From Candidatus Effluviviaceae Genus V sp. (lineage in GTDB: Bacteria > Joyebacterota > Joyebacteria > Joyebacterales > Joyebacteraceae), in the NCBI GenBank assembly GCA_014728125.1, contig WJMD01000123.1, positions 1 through 32,773 of the forward strand: a stretch of DNA of 32,773 bases, in the 5' to 3' direction. Position 1 is the stretch's first letter. Each line of letters opens with the position of its first letter. Of this stretch, positions 15,735-23,986 are shown piece after piece. Both the position numbers and the translations under genes were made by a program. The notes under the pieces are model-generated. The model was not told the DNA's origin, did no database searches, and worked only from the letters and a program-made list of their open reading frames with translations.

Positions 15735-17114
15735 TCAGTCGTGCCGAAGGGCCCGGACGGGGTCGACGCGGGCCGCGCGGGCCGCGGGATAGAGCCCGGC
15801 GAGGAGACTGACGACCACGGCGAAGCCGACCGCGCCTGCCGCGAGCCACAGCGGGATGTGGAAGAAGTCGACGGCCTCGACGCCCTGCGGCCTCAGCCAG
15901 TAGTTGGCTACGGAGTTCGCGATCCGGGTCACGCCCCAGCCCAGGATGTTCCCGAAGACACCCCCCAGCACGCCGATGACGCCGGCCTCGATGAAGAAGA
16001 TGGCGCGGATCTGCCCCTCGTTCCCGCCGAGGGCCTTCATGATGCCGATCTCCCTCGTACGCTCCAGGATCGACGTGACCATCGTGTTGATGATCCCGAG
16101 GGCCGCGATGACGAGCGCGACCGTCCCGACCGCCCCGAGGAGCGCGTCGACGACGATGAACTGCTCCCGGAATTCCTCGAGCTGGTCCGAGAACGTGAAG
16201 ACGCCCAGTCCCATGTCCTCGACGGCCGCTCGCACGGTCGACATGTCCTCGATGCCGGCGACGCGGACGTGGATCGACGGGTAGCCGCCCTCGCTTCCCA
16301 GCTTGCCGAGAAGGTCCCAGACGCTCGAGAACCCGAGGTGCGGCACCGACTCCGCCGTCTCGATGGCGAGATTGACGCCGCCCGAGAGGCTGAGCCCGCC
16401 CAGGCCCTCCGACTTGGCCATGATCCCGCCGATCGGGAACGAGCGGGCCTCGTCCCTGAAAGCGCCGCTCGGGTTCGTGAGCGAGAGCGCGCCGGGCTCC
16501 AGCACCGAGGTCACGATCTCCATCCTCCGGCCGAGGAGTGAATCGGCATCGACGGCCGCAAGGCCGATGACCTCCTCCCGCGTCGAGGACGCCCGTTCCT
16601 CGGCGACGCGGAAGCCCAGGTCGGCCAGAACGCTCTGCGTCACAACCAGAATGCTGTCGTCGTCGGAGGAGAAGAACCTCCCGTACGGGACGTCGTCGAA
16701 TGGCGGGTACGCTCCGAGGCCGACCGGAAGCCCGGCCAGCTGCGCGCGTGTCTCCCGGTCGCCCATCCTCAGGATGACGGGGAAGCGGATCTCGGGATAG
16801 GCCATGACGACACCGGGCAGGTTCCTCAGGGAGTCGAGCACGGCGGCGTCCAGCACGGCGGCATCGGCCATCCGCGAGAGGTCTCCTCCGACGGCCTCCT
16901 CCAGATCGAGTTCGACCGGCAGGACCTGGAGCGTCGTGAAGAGCTGGTTCTTCCTGAACGTCTCGGTCACGTTCCGCTGAACGCCGCTTCCGAACGAGAC
17001 CATGGAGACGAGGACACCGATGCCGATGACGACACCGAGCGTCGTCAGGAACGTCCGGAGCTTCGTCCTCCTGAGATTGTCGACGGCGATGAGAGCGAGG
17101 TCGCCGAACGTCAT
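15735..17114 (-). CDS. MacB/FtsX-like ABC transporter permease
   Basis: 459 residues. One N-terminal membrane helix (about 19-45, with LRTFLTTLGVVIGIG) is followed by a periplasmic MacB-PCD-like domain of about 280 residues, then three helices near the C-terminus. The conserved TREIGIMKALGGNEGQI loop and the PVRALR end are typical of FtsX-domain permeases. The ATG at 17114 has GGAGGT upstream and overlaps the ATPase stop as ATGA. MacB-type transporters act by mechanotransmission on periplasmic substrates such as lipoproteins, toxins or peptides. No adaptor (MacA) or TolC gene lies next to it here. Confidence 0.92.
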   Translation of the reverse strand: MTFGDLALIAVDNLRRTKLRTFLTTLGVVIGIGVLVSMVSFGSGVQRNVTETFRKNQLFTTLQVLPVELDLEEAVGGDLSRMADAAVLDAAVLDSLRNLPGVVMAYPEIRFPVILRMGDRETRAQLAGLPVGLGAYPPFDDVPYGRFFSSDDDSILVVTQSVLADLGFRVAEERASSTREEVIGLAAVDADSLLGRRMEIVTSVLEPGALSLTNPSGAFRDEARSFPIGGIMAKSEGLGGLSLSGGVNLAIETAESVPHLGFSSVWDLLGKLGSEGGYPSIHVRVAGIEDMSTVRAAVEDMGLGVFTFSDQLEEFREQFIVVDALLGAVGTVALVIAALGIINTMVTSILERTREIGIMKALGGNEGQIRAIFFIEAGVIGVLGGVFGNILGWGVTRIANSVANYWLRPQGVEAVDFFHIPLWLAAGAVGFAVVVSLLAGLYPAARAARVDPVRALRHD

Positions 17115-17803
17115 GCGGCCACCTCCCCCCGGTCCACGAAGCACCCGTCGAGCAGGGTCAGGATGCGGTCGGACACCTGACGCGCCCCGGCCTCGTCGTG
17201 GGACACCATCACGATCGTGACACCGTTCTCCCTGTTGAGTCGGCCGAGGAGCTCGACGATCTCGGCCGCCGTTCTGCTGTCGAGATTGCCCGTCGGCTCA
17301 TCGGCGAGCACGACGTCGGGGCGATTGGCGATGGCCCGCGCTATGGCGACCCTCTGTGCCTCGCCGCCGGAGAGCTCGGAGGGCAGATGACCGACCCGTG
17401 CCGCGAGACCGACCGTCTCGAGAAGCTCCCGCGCGCGGTCGGCACGCCGGGCCCTCGGGCAACCCCCGAACGCCAGCGCCAAGGTCACGTTGGCGAGCGC
17501 GGTTCTCGAGGGAATCAGATTGAACGACTGGAAGATCATACCGACGGTCTCCCGCCGGTGGTGCGCCAGCTCGCTCCGCGACATGGCCGACAGGTCCCGG
17601 CCCCCGACCTCGATCCGTCCGCCGGTCGGGCTGTCGAGCCCGCCCAGCAGGTTCAGGAGCGTCGACTTGCCCGAGCCGGAGCGGCCGACGACAGTGAGGA
17701 ACTCACCCTCGTCGACCTCGAAGGAGAGGCCGCGCAGAACGTCGATCTCAACGCGGCCCTTCCGGTATGTCTTCCGAAGATCGACCGTTCGGAGAATGCT
17801 CAT
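17111..17803 (-). CDS. ABC transporter ATPase, LolD/MacB type
   Basis: 230 residues. Walker A GRSGSGKST is at 40-48, the Q-loop in MIFQSFNLIP, signature LSGGEAQRVAIARA from 144, Walker B VVLADEPTGNLDS from 164, and the H-loop in MVSHD. The ADEPTGNLD wording is diagnostic of the LolD/MacB/FtsE branch. The ATG at 17803 is preferred, with GGGAG just upstream; a longer frame overlaps the upstream gene. It pairs with the permease that follows. It lies 49 bp after an amidohydrolase gene on the same strand. Confidence 0.93.
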   Translation of the reverse strand: MSILRTVDLRKTYRKGRVEIDVLRGLSFEVDEGEFLTVVGRSGSGKSTLLNLLGGLDSPTGGRIEVGGRDLSAMSRSELAHHRRETVGMIFQSFNLIPSRTALANVTLALAFGGCPRARRADRARELLETVGLAARVGHLPSELSGGEAQRVAIARAIANRPDVVLADEPTGNLDSRTAAEIVELLGRLNRENGVTIVMVSHDEAGARQVSDRILTLLDGCFVDRGEVAA

Positions 17804-17852
17804 CCTGCTCCCGTGTGAGCGTCGGCTGCCGTGCGTTGCCGGAGACGCGTGA

Positions 17853-19004
17853 TCAGCTCTCATCCGTGAAGACGAGCTCGCCCTCGGCGAAGACCGCGAC
17901 CGGGTACGCCGTGAGGTCGAAAGGGTCGCCGTTCCAGCAGACGAACGAGGCCCACTTCCCCTTCTCGAGCGTTCCGAGAATCCTCGAGACGCCGAGAACG
18001 GCCGCGTTCCGTCGCGTCACGACCTCCACGGCCTCCTGTCTCGACAGTCCGAGACGGATGAACCAGCGCGTCTGGTGGTGCAGCTGCCGGGACGGCATGA
18101 CCGGGTGGTCGGTCATCAGTCCGTACTCGACGCCCGACTCTACAAGGTAGCGGACGTTGCGCCACGATTCGTGTTTGAGTTCCACCTTGTACGCGAACGA
18201 GTCCACGGGGCCGAACACGACGGGGATCTTCCGCTTCCGAAGTTCGTCGTAGATCTCGGGCTGGTGAACATCGCCGGCGTGCTCGACCGTGACCTTCAGT
18301 CCGTACTCGTCCACGAGACGCACGAGGAGCGCGATGTCGTCGATCTTGTGGACGTGGACGCGCAGTCGTTCCTTCCCCGCGAGGATCGTCCGCAGAAGTT
18401 CCTCCTCGGCGGAGAAGGTCATCTCCTTGCGCTTCTTCGCGGGCATCTTCTCGTACTTCTGGACCTTCCGGCGGACCTCCTCGAGCTTGGCCCGGAGGAT
18501 CGCTGCGGCTCCCATGCGCGTCGAGGGACGCTTGCCCTTCCAGCTCACGGTCGACATCGGGTTGTAGCCCAGGGCCGCCTTGATGCCGGACCGCGTGACG
18601 AGCGCGTCCGACGTGTTCTTCGCGTGGTGGCGGATGACCGCCGAACGACCCGCGATGATGTTCCCGCTTCCGGGGACGACACACGAGTAGAGCACACCCA
18701 TCTCGATGGAATCCCGGAACGCCTGGTCGTCCATCTGGATCGAGTCGAGGGCGTCCGGCAGGACCATCAGGGAGTCCATCTGCTCGTTCCCCTCGGACTC
18801 GGCTGCCGGCTCCCCCGCCCGGAACATGCCGATGTGGCTGTGAGGGTCGATGAAGGCCGGCGTCACAACCTCGTAGCTTCCGAGCGCGTCGGTGCGCTTC
18901 CTTCCCGACACGGTCGTGATCGTTGTGCCGTCGAACCCGACGTACGCGTCCTCGATGACGCGCTTGCCGGTGTAGATCGTCTTCGCGTGTACGCTCCTGG
19001 CCAT
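17853..19004 (-). CDS. Amidohydrolase-superfamily protein, imidazolonepropionase-like
   Basis: 383 residues. The metal-binding HxH is in TPAFIDPHSHIGM (about 47-59); later candidate ligands are His in RVHVHKID, His in VEHAGD, and Asp in MTDHPVM, in the order expected for a subtype of the amidohydrolase fold. The C-terminal GTLEKGKWASFVCWNGDPFD is the standard end of this group. No signal peptide is seen, so it should act in the cytoplasm. The substrate cannot be predicted; imidazolonepropionase-like enzymes include many peptidase-like and amide-cleaving members. It has its own promoter and leads a possible operon with a LolD/MacB-type transporter. The ATG at 19004 has GGAGGAAG upstream. Confidence 0.87.
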   Translation of the reverse strand: MARSVHAKTIYTGKRVIEDAYVGFDGTTITTVSGRKRTDALGSYEVVTPAFIDPHSHIGMFRAGEPAAESEGNEQMDSLMVLPDALDSIQMDDQAFRDSIEMGVLYSCVVPGSGNIIAGRSAVIRHHAKNTSDALVTRSGIKAALGYNPMSTVSWKGKRPSTRMGAAAILRAKLEEVRRKVQKYEKMPAKKRKEMTFSAEEELLRTILAGKERLRVHVHKIDDIALLVRLVDEYGLKVTVEHAGDVHQPEIYDELRKRKIPVVFGPVDSFAYKVELKHESWRNVRYLVESGVEYGLMTDHPVMPSRQLHHQTRWFIRLGLSRQEAVEVVTRRNAAVLGVSRILGTLEKGKWASFVCWNGDPFDLTAYPVAVFAEGELVFTDES

Positions 19005-19052
19005 CCGCTTCCTCCGTTCCTCGACTGCCGTTCCACCGTCATCGTCCCGGCG

Positions 19053-19081
19053 AGTCTACCGGAACTGCGCGGCCGGGTCCA
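19053..19081 (-). promoter_or_regulatory. Probable promoter of the amidohydrolase gene
   Basis: TGGACC (19076-19081) and TAGACT (19053-19058) are 17 bp apart on the minus strand, ending 48 bp before the ATG. The -35 box abuts a tRNA T-arm-like sequence. Confidence 0.55.
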
Positions 19082-19083
19082 CA

Positions 19084-19100
19084 GCGGGACTCGAACCCAC
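19084..19100 (-). other. tRNA T-arm-like fragment
   Basis: On the minus strand GTGGGTTCGAGTCCCGC forms a 5-bp stem around TTCGAGT, a perfect T-arm consensus loop. The TATC just before it resembles the junction of the long variable arm of a tRNA-Ser. No matching acceptor 5' strand, D arm or anticodon arm can be folded from the flanks, so it is not an intact tRNA. It may be a remnant left by an integration or recombination event, or chance. Confidence 0.4.
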
Positions 19101-19286
19101 GATACTGAAAAACCGCTCATGGCGGCCGCCCGCCGCCCGCCCGCATCGAAAACGCCCACTCCGTCGGCGTTTCTGAGGGGTTCTCAGGAGCAACTGGACG
19201 GCACGCTCCTTGCATGAAACAAAGAGCGTAGGCCCGGCCGGGCACGAGCAGCGGCGGGCGGGACACTCCCCGGCGGAGGAACGTGC

Positions 19287-20009
19287 ATGTCACATCCCAG
19301 GCGCATTCTGGTTGCAGAGCGCGACAACGACACCCGAGAGAAGCTGGCGGCCGCGCTCCGCGCCGCCGGCTACGCGACATCCGAGGCATCCACCGGCCGC
19401 GAGGCGCTGGAGCACATCCAGCTCGAGCGACCGGAGCTCGCGCTCGTCGGCCTGTGTCTACAGGACATCGGCGGCCGGGACCTCGCCCGCATCTTCGAGA
19501 CGAACGGCGACAAGATACCTGTCAGGACACTCGTACTGGCCGGACCGGGCGTCGCTCCGGAGGACGTCGCGGCCGCGGGCGGCGCCCCCGAGAAGCCCGT
19601 TCTGCGGTGGACTCACGTCGATCAGGTGGTGACCCGCATCAACAGCCTCTTCGACCTCTCGGACGCCGACGACCCCGAACGCTTCTGCGACAAGCTCATG
19701 TGCGGGGACGTGAGCATCGACCCGACGACGCACAGCGTCAGCATCGACGGCCGGACCGTCGAGTTGACGGACCGGGAGTTCCGCTTCCTGCACATCCTCG
19801 CTGTGAACCGGGAGAGAGCGTGCACGAGAGATGAGCTCAAGGAGCTCGTGTGGGGCGACAGCTCAGGTGTCATCGGGAGAACGGTCGACGTGCTCGTCAG
19901 CCGGCTCAGGTCGAAGCTCGCCGAGATCTGTCCGGAGGAACTCGTGTCGACGGTCCGCGGGATCGGCTACAGATTCACCCCCGCCGCGGACGAACAGAAG
20001 TCGCTCTGA
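19287..20009 (+). CDS. OmpR-family DNA-binding regulator with a degenerate receiver domain
   Basis: 240 residues. Residues 5-118 align with a receiver domain (RRILVAERDND...) and about 137-233 with an OmpR/PhoB winged helix (LTDREFRFLHILAVN, RTVDVLVSRLRSKL, VSTVRGIGYRF). The phospho-acceptor Asp is replaced by Gly55 in LALVGLCLQ, the switch Thr/Ser by Ala85, and one acidic pocket residue by Arg12; only the KP pair (Lys103) remains. It should therefore bind DNA without phosphorylation, perhaps controlled by dimerisation, a ligand or its abundance. No histidine kinase is encoded nearby. The ATG follows GGAGG by 7 nt. Confidence 0.9.
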   Translation: MSHPRRILVAERDNDTREKLAAALRAAGYATSEASTGREALEHIQLERPELALVGLCLQDIGGRDLARIFETNGDKIPVRTLVLAGPGVAPEDVAAAGGAPEKPVLRWTHVDQVVTRINSLFDLSDADDPERFCDKLMCGDVSIDPTTHSVSIDGRTVELTDREFRFLHILAVNRERACTRDELKELVWGDSSGVIGRTVDVLVSRLRSKLAEICPEELVSTVRGIGYRFTPAADEQKSL

Positions 20010-20042
20010 CCGGCAGCGCCGGGCGCCCGCGCGGCAGCCTGC

Positions 20043-20780
20043 TCAGGGACCGATGACATCGTCCAGACCCTCGACCTCCCCGCCGGCCGCCTCGAGATCC
20101 TCGGGTGTGCCGATGTCACGCCAATAGGATCGAATGTCGAGCGCGCGGACACTCAGTCCGTCCTCGATCATCATGCGGAAGGCGTCGGGTAGTTCATACT
20201 CTCCCCGCTCCGACGGTTCCAGCCGTCGCGTGTAGTCGAAGAGCACCGGCCCAGCGATGAGAATGCCCGCGTTCACGAGGTTCGACGGAGCGGTGCCGGG
20301 GGCAGGCTTCTCGACGATGCTCCTGATGTGGTCTCCCTCCAGCTCGACCACACCGAACCTGTGCGGGTCGTCCACGTGCCTGACCGCCAGCAGCAGGTCG
20401 GTCGGTTCGGATCGGAACGACTCGGCCATGGCGCGGTACGCGGCGGCCTTCGTCAGGATGTCGCCGAAGGTCAGGAAGAAGGGGGCGTCCTCGACGAAGT
20501 CGCGCGCGGGCTCGGCCGCGCGGCCGGTCCCGTCCTGGACCTGCTGAACGAAGTACGCGAGCCGAAGACCGATGCCCGTCCCGTCCCCGAAGTACTCGCG
20601 GATCTTCTCGCCCATGTAGCCGACAATGATCGCGGCCTCCTCGACGCCCGCGTCCCGCAGGGCGGTGAGGATGTGCCACAGGACCGGCCTCCCGGACACC
20701 TCGACCATCGGCTTCGGGATGGAATCGGTGATCTCGCGCATGCGGGTGCCCTTGCCCGCTGCCAGAACGACGGCCTTCAC
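20043..20780 (-). CDS. Sugar-1-phosphate nucleotidyltransferase
   Basis: 245 residues. The N-terminus VKAVVLAAGKGTRMR carries the nucleotide-binding GxGTRxR signature, followed by KPMVEVSGRPVLWH, the usual KP motif. LTFGDIL holds the metal-binding Asp, VEKP follows, and YWRDIGTPEDLEAA is the family C-terminal element. It should make an NDP-sugar (glucose-1-phosphate uridylyl- or thymidylyltransferase-like) for surface glycans; the exact sugar cannot be read. The start is a GTG at 20780 with GAGGAG upstream. The gene has its own promoter in the gap after mnmA. Confidence 0.9.
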   Translation of the reverse strand: MKAVVLAAGKGTRMREITDSIPKPMVEVSGRPVLWHILTALRDAGVEEAAIIVGYMGEKIREYFGDGTGIGLRLAYFVQQVQDGTGRAAEPARDFVEDAPFFLTFGDILTKAAAYRAMAESFRSEPTDLLLAVRHVDDPHRFGVVELEGDHIRSIVEKPAPGTAPSNLVNAGILIAGPVLFDYTRRLEPSERGEYELPDAFRMMIEDGLSVRALDIRSYWRDIGTPEDLEAAGGEVEGLDDVIGP

Positions 20781-20823
20781 GAGCGTCTCCTCGTCTCGAG
20801 TCGTGTTGACCTGCCTGTGGCGG

Positions 20824-20852
20824 ATTCTAGCACGGTGGCGCACGGGGCTCAA
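20824..20852 (-). promoter_or_regulatory. Promoter of the nucleotidyltransferase gene
   Basis: TTGAGC (20847-20852) and TAGAAT (20824-20829) are separated by 17 bp on the minus strand, about 45 bp before the GTG start and just after the mnmA stop. Confidence 0.7.
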
Positions 20853-20875
20853 CGCGTCGCGGCGTGGGCGCGTCG

Positions 20876-21922
20876 TCAGAGATCGGCACGGCCGCGTTCG
20901 ATGGTGCCGGCGCCCAGCACCTCATCGCCACGGTAGAACACGACCGCCTGCCCCGGGGCGACGGCCCGTGCCGGAGCGGCGAACCGAACAACGGCACGGT
21001 GTCCCTCGACCTCGACCGACGCTCCGAGCCTCGGCGACGCCGACCGGATGCGGACGTCGCAGTCGAACCGCGCGCCCGGGGGCCCGCGTCGAATCCAGGC
21101 GACGCCGGACGCGGTGAGCCCGGGACAGGCCAGTTCCTCCTCGTCCCCGACCACGAGCGTGTTCCTCTCCGCGTCGATCCCCAGAACATAGGTCGGATGC
21201 GGCCTGGACAATCCGAGTCCGGTGCGCTGTCCTACGGTGTAGAGACCGAGCCCCGAGTGCTCGCCGAGCACCGTGCCGCCGGCGTCCTCGATCGCGCCGG
21301 GGACAAGGGCCTCCGGCGCGTGCCGCTCGAGGAACGAGCGCATGTCGCCGTCGGGAAGGAAGCAGATGTCCCTGCTCTCCGCCCCGACGACGCCGCTCAA
21401 GCCCGCATCACGGACGCGCCTCACGGCGTCCCGCTTGAGAACTGGGCCGAGCGGAAGCAGGCACGTGGTGAAGGTCCCGGAGGTCACGGACGCGATGAAG
21501 TACGACTGGTCGCGGGTGTCGTCGACGGCCTCGAAGAGCCGCGGCGAGCCGTCGGACGCCGGCGCGAGCCGGGCGTAGTGCCCGGTGGCGAGCGCGTCCG
21601 CGCCGCTCTCGAGCGCCGCCGCGTGGAGGGCGCCGAACTTTATGGTCCTGTTGCAGAGAACGCACGGGTTGGGTGTCCGTCCCGCGGCGTAGGCACGCGC
21701 GAACGGTACGACGACGTGTTCCTCGAAGGCGTTCGACAGGTCGACGACCTGGTGCGGGATCCCGAGCGCCGACGCGGCCCTGCTTCCCCGATCCGCCACG
21801 TCGCGGGCCGCCGGCCCGGAGGTGAGCATCGTGAGACCCTGGACGTCGTGCCCCCGTTCGAGAAGGAGCAGTGCGGCCGCCGTGCTGTCGACCCCACCGC
21901 TCATCGCGACGGCGATCGTCAC
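20876..21922 (-). CDS. mnmA: tRNA-specific 2-thiouridylase MnmA
   Basis: 348 residues from a GTG at 21922. The PP-loop SGGVDS is at 8-13, the first catalytic Cys is Cys87 in NPCVLCNR, and the second is Cys186 in ESRDICFLPDG. ATGHYAR, DQSYF and the YTVGQRTGLGL element are family signatures. The enzyme thiolates U34 of tRNA-Glu, Gln and Lys, using sulphur passed from a cysteine desulphurase. A second CxxC-like Cys90 next to Cys87 is present, as in many bacterial MnmA proteins. It lies downstream of an OmpP1-like gene on the same strand, with a hairpin between them. Confidence 0.96.
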   Translation of the reverse strand: MTIAVAMSGGVDSTAAALLLLERGHDVQGLTMLTSGPAARDVADRGSRAASALGIPHQVVDLSNAFEEHVVVPFARAYAAGRTPNPCVLCNRTIKFGALHAAALESGADALATGHYARLAPASDGSPRLFEAVDDTRDQSYFIASVTSGTFTTCLLPLGPVLKRDAVRRVRDAGLSGVVGAESRDICFLPDGDMRSFLERHAPEALVPGAIEDAGGTVLGEHSGLGLYTVGQRTGLGLSRPHPTYVLGIDAERNTLVVGDEEELACPGLTASGVAWIRRGPPGARFDCDVRIRSASPRLGASVEVEGHRAVVRFAAPARAVAPGQAVVFYRGDEVLGAGTIERGRADL

Positions 21923-21948
21923 GAGCCTACTCCCGGTTCAGAAGACGA

Positions 21949-21983
21949 CGCCCCGGCCGCTCGGCGTCCGAACGTCCGGGGCG
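21949..21983 (-). terminator. Inverted repeat between the OmpP1-like gene and mnmA
   Basis: An 8-bp stem (21949-21956 with 21976-21983) with a 19-nt loop sits 28 bp after the barrel gene stop. There is no T-run, so it is a possible terminator only. Confidence 0.4.
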
Positions 21984-22010
21984 GATGCATGCTCTCGTGC
22001 GCGTGTCGCG

Positions 22011-23159
22011 CTAGAAGCGGTACCCCACGGTGGCGTGGAGCCCGCTGTTCGTGATCTGCCCGCTCTCACCGTCGATCTCGAACGACTCGTACGTGTAGCC
22101 TGCGTCGACGTAGTACTCGTTGAAAGCGTACGTCCCGCCGAGGCCGAACGCGCTCTCCGGTACGGCCGCATCCTGGATGTCCCCGGTCATCTGAAGCGAG
22201 TAGCCGGCGCGCAGCGTGATCTTCTCGGTGGCGTCGAACTCGCCGCCGAGCGCCACGGTCAGGATCGGATCGTCGAAGCTCGGGCTCCCGAGAACGGCCG
22301 TCGCGTCGGGGTCGAGCTCCACATCGGCCTGATGCCATCCCTCGCGGATGACGGAGGCGTGGAGCGCCAGCCGGTCGGTCGGCAGGACGCTGACCCCGCC
22401 GGTCGCGATCGGCGCGGTCGTGAAGGTGCCGGTCTCACCATCGAGCCCCAGACCCGTTCCCTCGACATCGATCTCCGAGGAGAACCTGTAGCCGGCGCCG
22501 ATGCTGACGCGGTCGCTGGGAGCGAAGATGAACCCGACCGCGTAGCACGACCCAAGGCCGTCGATCTCCCACGAGTCGGTGAGATCGGACCCGACGACCT
22601 CTCTCCCCGTCTCGTTGATGGTCGCGACGCCCGCGGAGAGGCCGATGATCCCCTGTCCCCGGCTTCCGATCCTCGACGTCAGGACGGCCTCGAACGTCCT
22701 GAAGCTCCCGGTGAACTCGCCTGAGTACGACTCGAGAGGCCGCTCTCCCGTCTCGACGGCTCCGGAGAGATCGAGACTGCGGTACGACGGTGTCGCGTAG
22801 GCGAAGCCGAACGACCAGCTGTCCGAGGTCTTGACGGCCGCGGCCTGCGAAAAGAGCAGCCCGTCGTCGGTTGCGTCGAGCGACTCGTCGCCCTGGGGCA
22901 GATAGTCACGCGTCTTGATGTTCACGCGCATCGAGGCGAAGCCCTCCGCGCCCTCGACCATCCCGGCCGCCGCGGGATTCCGGAAGACCGCCGACAGATC
23001 GGCGGTCGCGGCCCCTGCGCCGCAGAGCGCCGCCTCCCTGGCGTTCATGAAATGGGATCCGGTCCTGGGAACATCCCCGATCCGGATCTCGGTCTCGTCT
23101 GCGGATGCGCCTGTCGTCGCGCACAAGACGACGACCGCGAGGACTATGAGCTGCCGCAT
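22011..23159 (-). CDS. OmpP1/FadL- or PorV-like outer-membrane protein
   Basis: 382 residues. A signal peptide (about 1-20) precedes a short plug-like region in which FMNAREAALCGAGAATADLSAVFRNPAAAG-type sequence marks the OmpP1/FadL and PorV family. The rest is a series of amphipathic strands such as SIGAGYRFSSEIDV and KITLRAGYSLQM, ending in the aromatic C-terminus GYRF. It should be a barrel of about 14 strands carrying hydrophobic compounds, or, in PorV-type proteins, serving as a shuttle in type IX secretion. The sequence alone does not decide between them. The ATG at 23159 has GGAAGGAGCAGG upstream. The gene lies 30 bp after the stop of the recoded secreted protein. Confidence 0.85.
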   Translation of the reverse strand: MRQLIVLAVVVLCATTGASADETEIRIGDVPRTGSHFMNAREAALCGAGAATADLSAVFRNPAAAGMVEGAEGFASMRVNIKTRDYLPQGDESLDATDDGLLFSQAAAVKTSDSWSFGFAYATPSYRSLDLSGAVETGERPLESYSGEFTGSFRTFEAVLTSRIGSRGQGIIGLSAGVATINETGREVVGSDLTDSWEIDGLGSCYAVGFIFAPSDRVSIGAGYRFSSEIDVEGTGLGLDGETGTFTTAPIATGGVSVLPTDRLALHASVIREGWHQADVELDPDATAVLGSPSFDDPILTVALGGEFDATEKITLRAGYSLQMTGDIQDAAVPESAFGLGGTYAFNEYYVDAGYTYESFEIDGESGQITNSGLHATVGYRF

Positions 23160-23189
23160 TCCTGCTCCTTCCGGCCCCGGTCAGCGGGC

Positions 23190-23768
23190 TCAGGGATCTC
23201 GGAAGAGCGCCTTGATGCCTCCCCAGCTCCTTTGCTCGACCGGGCTGTCGGTGTAGAAGAACTCGACATAGTCGACCTTGTTCAAACCTCCCGAGACGTT
23301 CTCGACGATGAACAGATAGGTCCCGGGGTTCACGCAGAAGTAGCTGCCGCCGGCAGCGATCGAGAACGGACCTCAGCCGAAGCCGTACCCGTCGTCGAAG
23401 ACGAACGGGCTGTCGATCTCCTGGCCGGGGGTTGGTGCATCGATCATCCGTACCCGGAAGTCGACCGTCTCACCGTAGGCGGACTGATACCCCATCGATG
23501 ATCGGTAGCAGCCTTCCTGGGTGAACGTGACCTTCAGCTTGATCCATTCCCCGGGCAGGTCGAGACCGAAAACGGCCTGAAACTGACTTGCGCCCGAGCA
23601 GTACTCGGTGGCGATTTCGTATCCACCGAGGTCGTTCGCGCCGTACGGCTCGAACTCTTCGCACTCGACCAGCAGGTCGTCCGCGCCCGCGGCGCTCGCG
23701 ACCCAGAGGCCGAGCAGTGCAACGAGAAGACCAAGGCTTCTCGCGGCGGGGCTTGTGATGCTTCTCAC
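23190..23768 (-). CDS. Secreted CBM-like protein with an in-frame TGA (candidate selenoprotein or nonsense mutant)
   Basis: 192 codons from a GTG at 23768 (GGGAG 6 nt upstream) to the TGA at 23190-23192, with one internal TGA at codon 132 (23373-23375). The reading frame is unbroken across it. A signal peptide (about 1-29) is followed by a beta-rich domain: LLVECEEFEPYGANDLGGYE and GLDLPGEWIKLKVTF resemble CBM6/CBM35-type carbohydrate-binding modules. The chain after the TGA continues the domain (NPGTYLFIVENVSGGLNKVDYVEF spans 147-170) and ends in the tail SWGGIKALFR shared with two other secreted proteins here. A perfect hairpin starts 15 nt after the TGA. Options are selenocysteine insertion, a TGG-to-TGA or TGC-to-TGA mutation, or an assembly error. 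Confidence 0.75.
23343..23375 (-). promoter_or_regulatory. TGA codon and SECIS-like hairpin
   Basis: On the minus strand, TGA (23375-23373) is followed after 15 nt by the stem GCTGCC/GGCAGC (23352-23357 with 23343-23348) and a GGC loop. The loop begins 21 nt after the TGA and starts with G, within the usual description of bacterial SECIS elements (loop about 16-37 nt downstream, a G in the first two loop positions). GC-rich coding DNA makes such hairpins by chance, so this is suggestive only. Confidence 0.45.
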
Positions 23769-23986
23769 GATCGGCTCCCAGCTCGATGATGCAGAGTGCT
23801 CGTATCCATGTATTTCGATGCAGTCTCTGAGCGCCGGTCGCGCCCGGACTCGACCCGCCGCCCGCCTCATCCTGTGGCGCCGGTGCCGGACACCCGCCAT
23901 CCTACCCCAGGAGGGGCCCCGACGCAACGGTCCGCCCGTACGGCGCGCGGCGGCTGGCCGGTGCGTCTCCATCGTGTGAAACCCGT

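Noticed and set aside
19020-19180. Intact tRNA gene on the minus strand
   Set aside because: The T-arm is perfect, but no acceptor 5' strand, D arm or anticodon arm can be folded with it and no encoded CCA follows.
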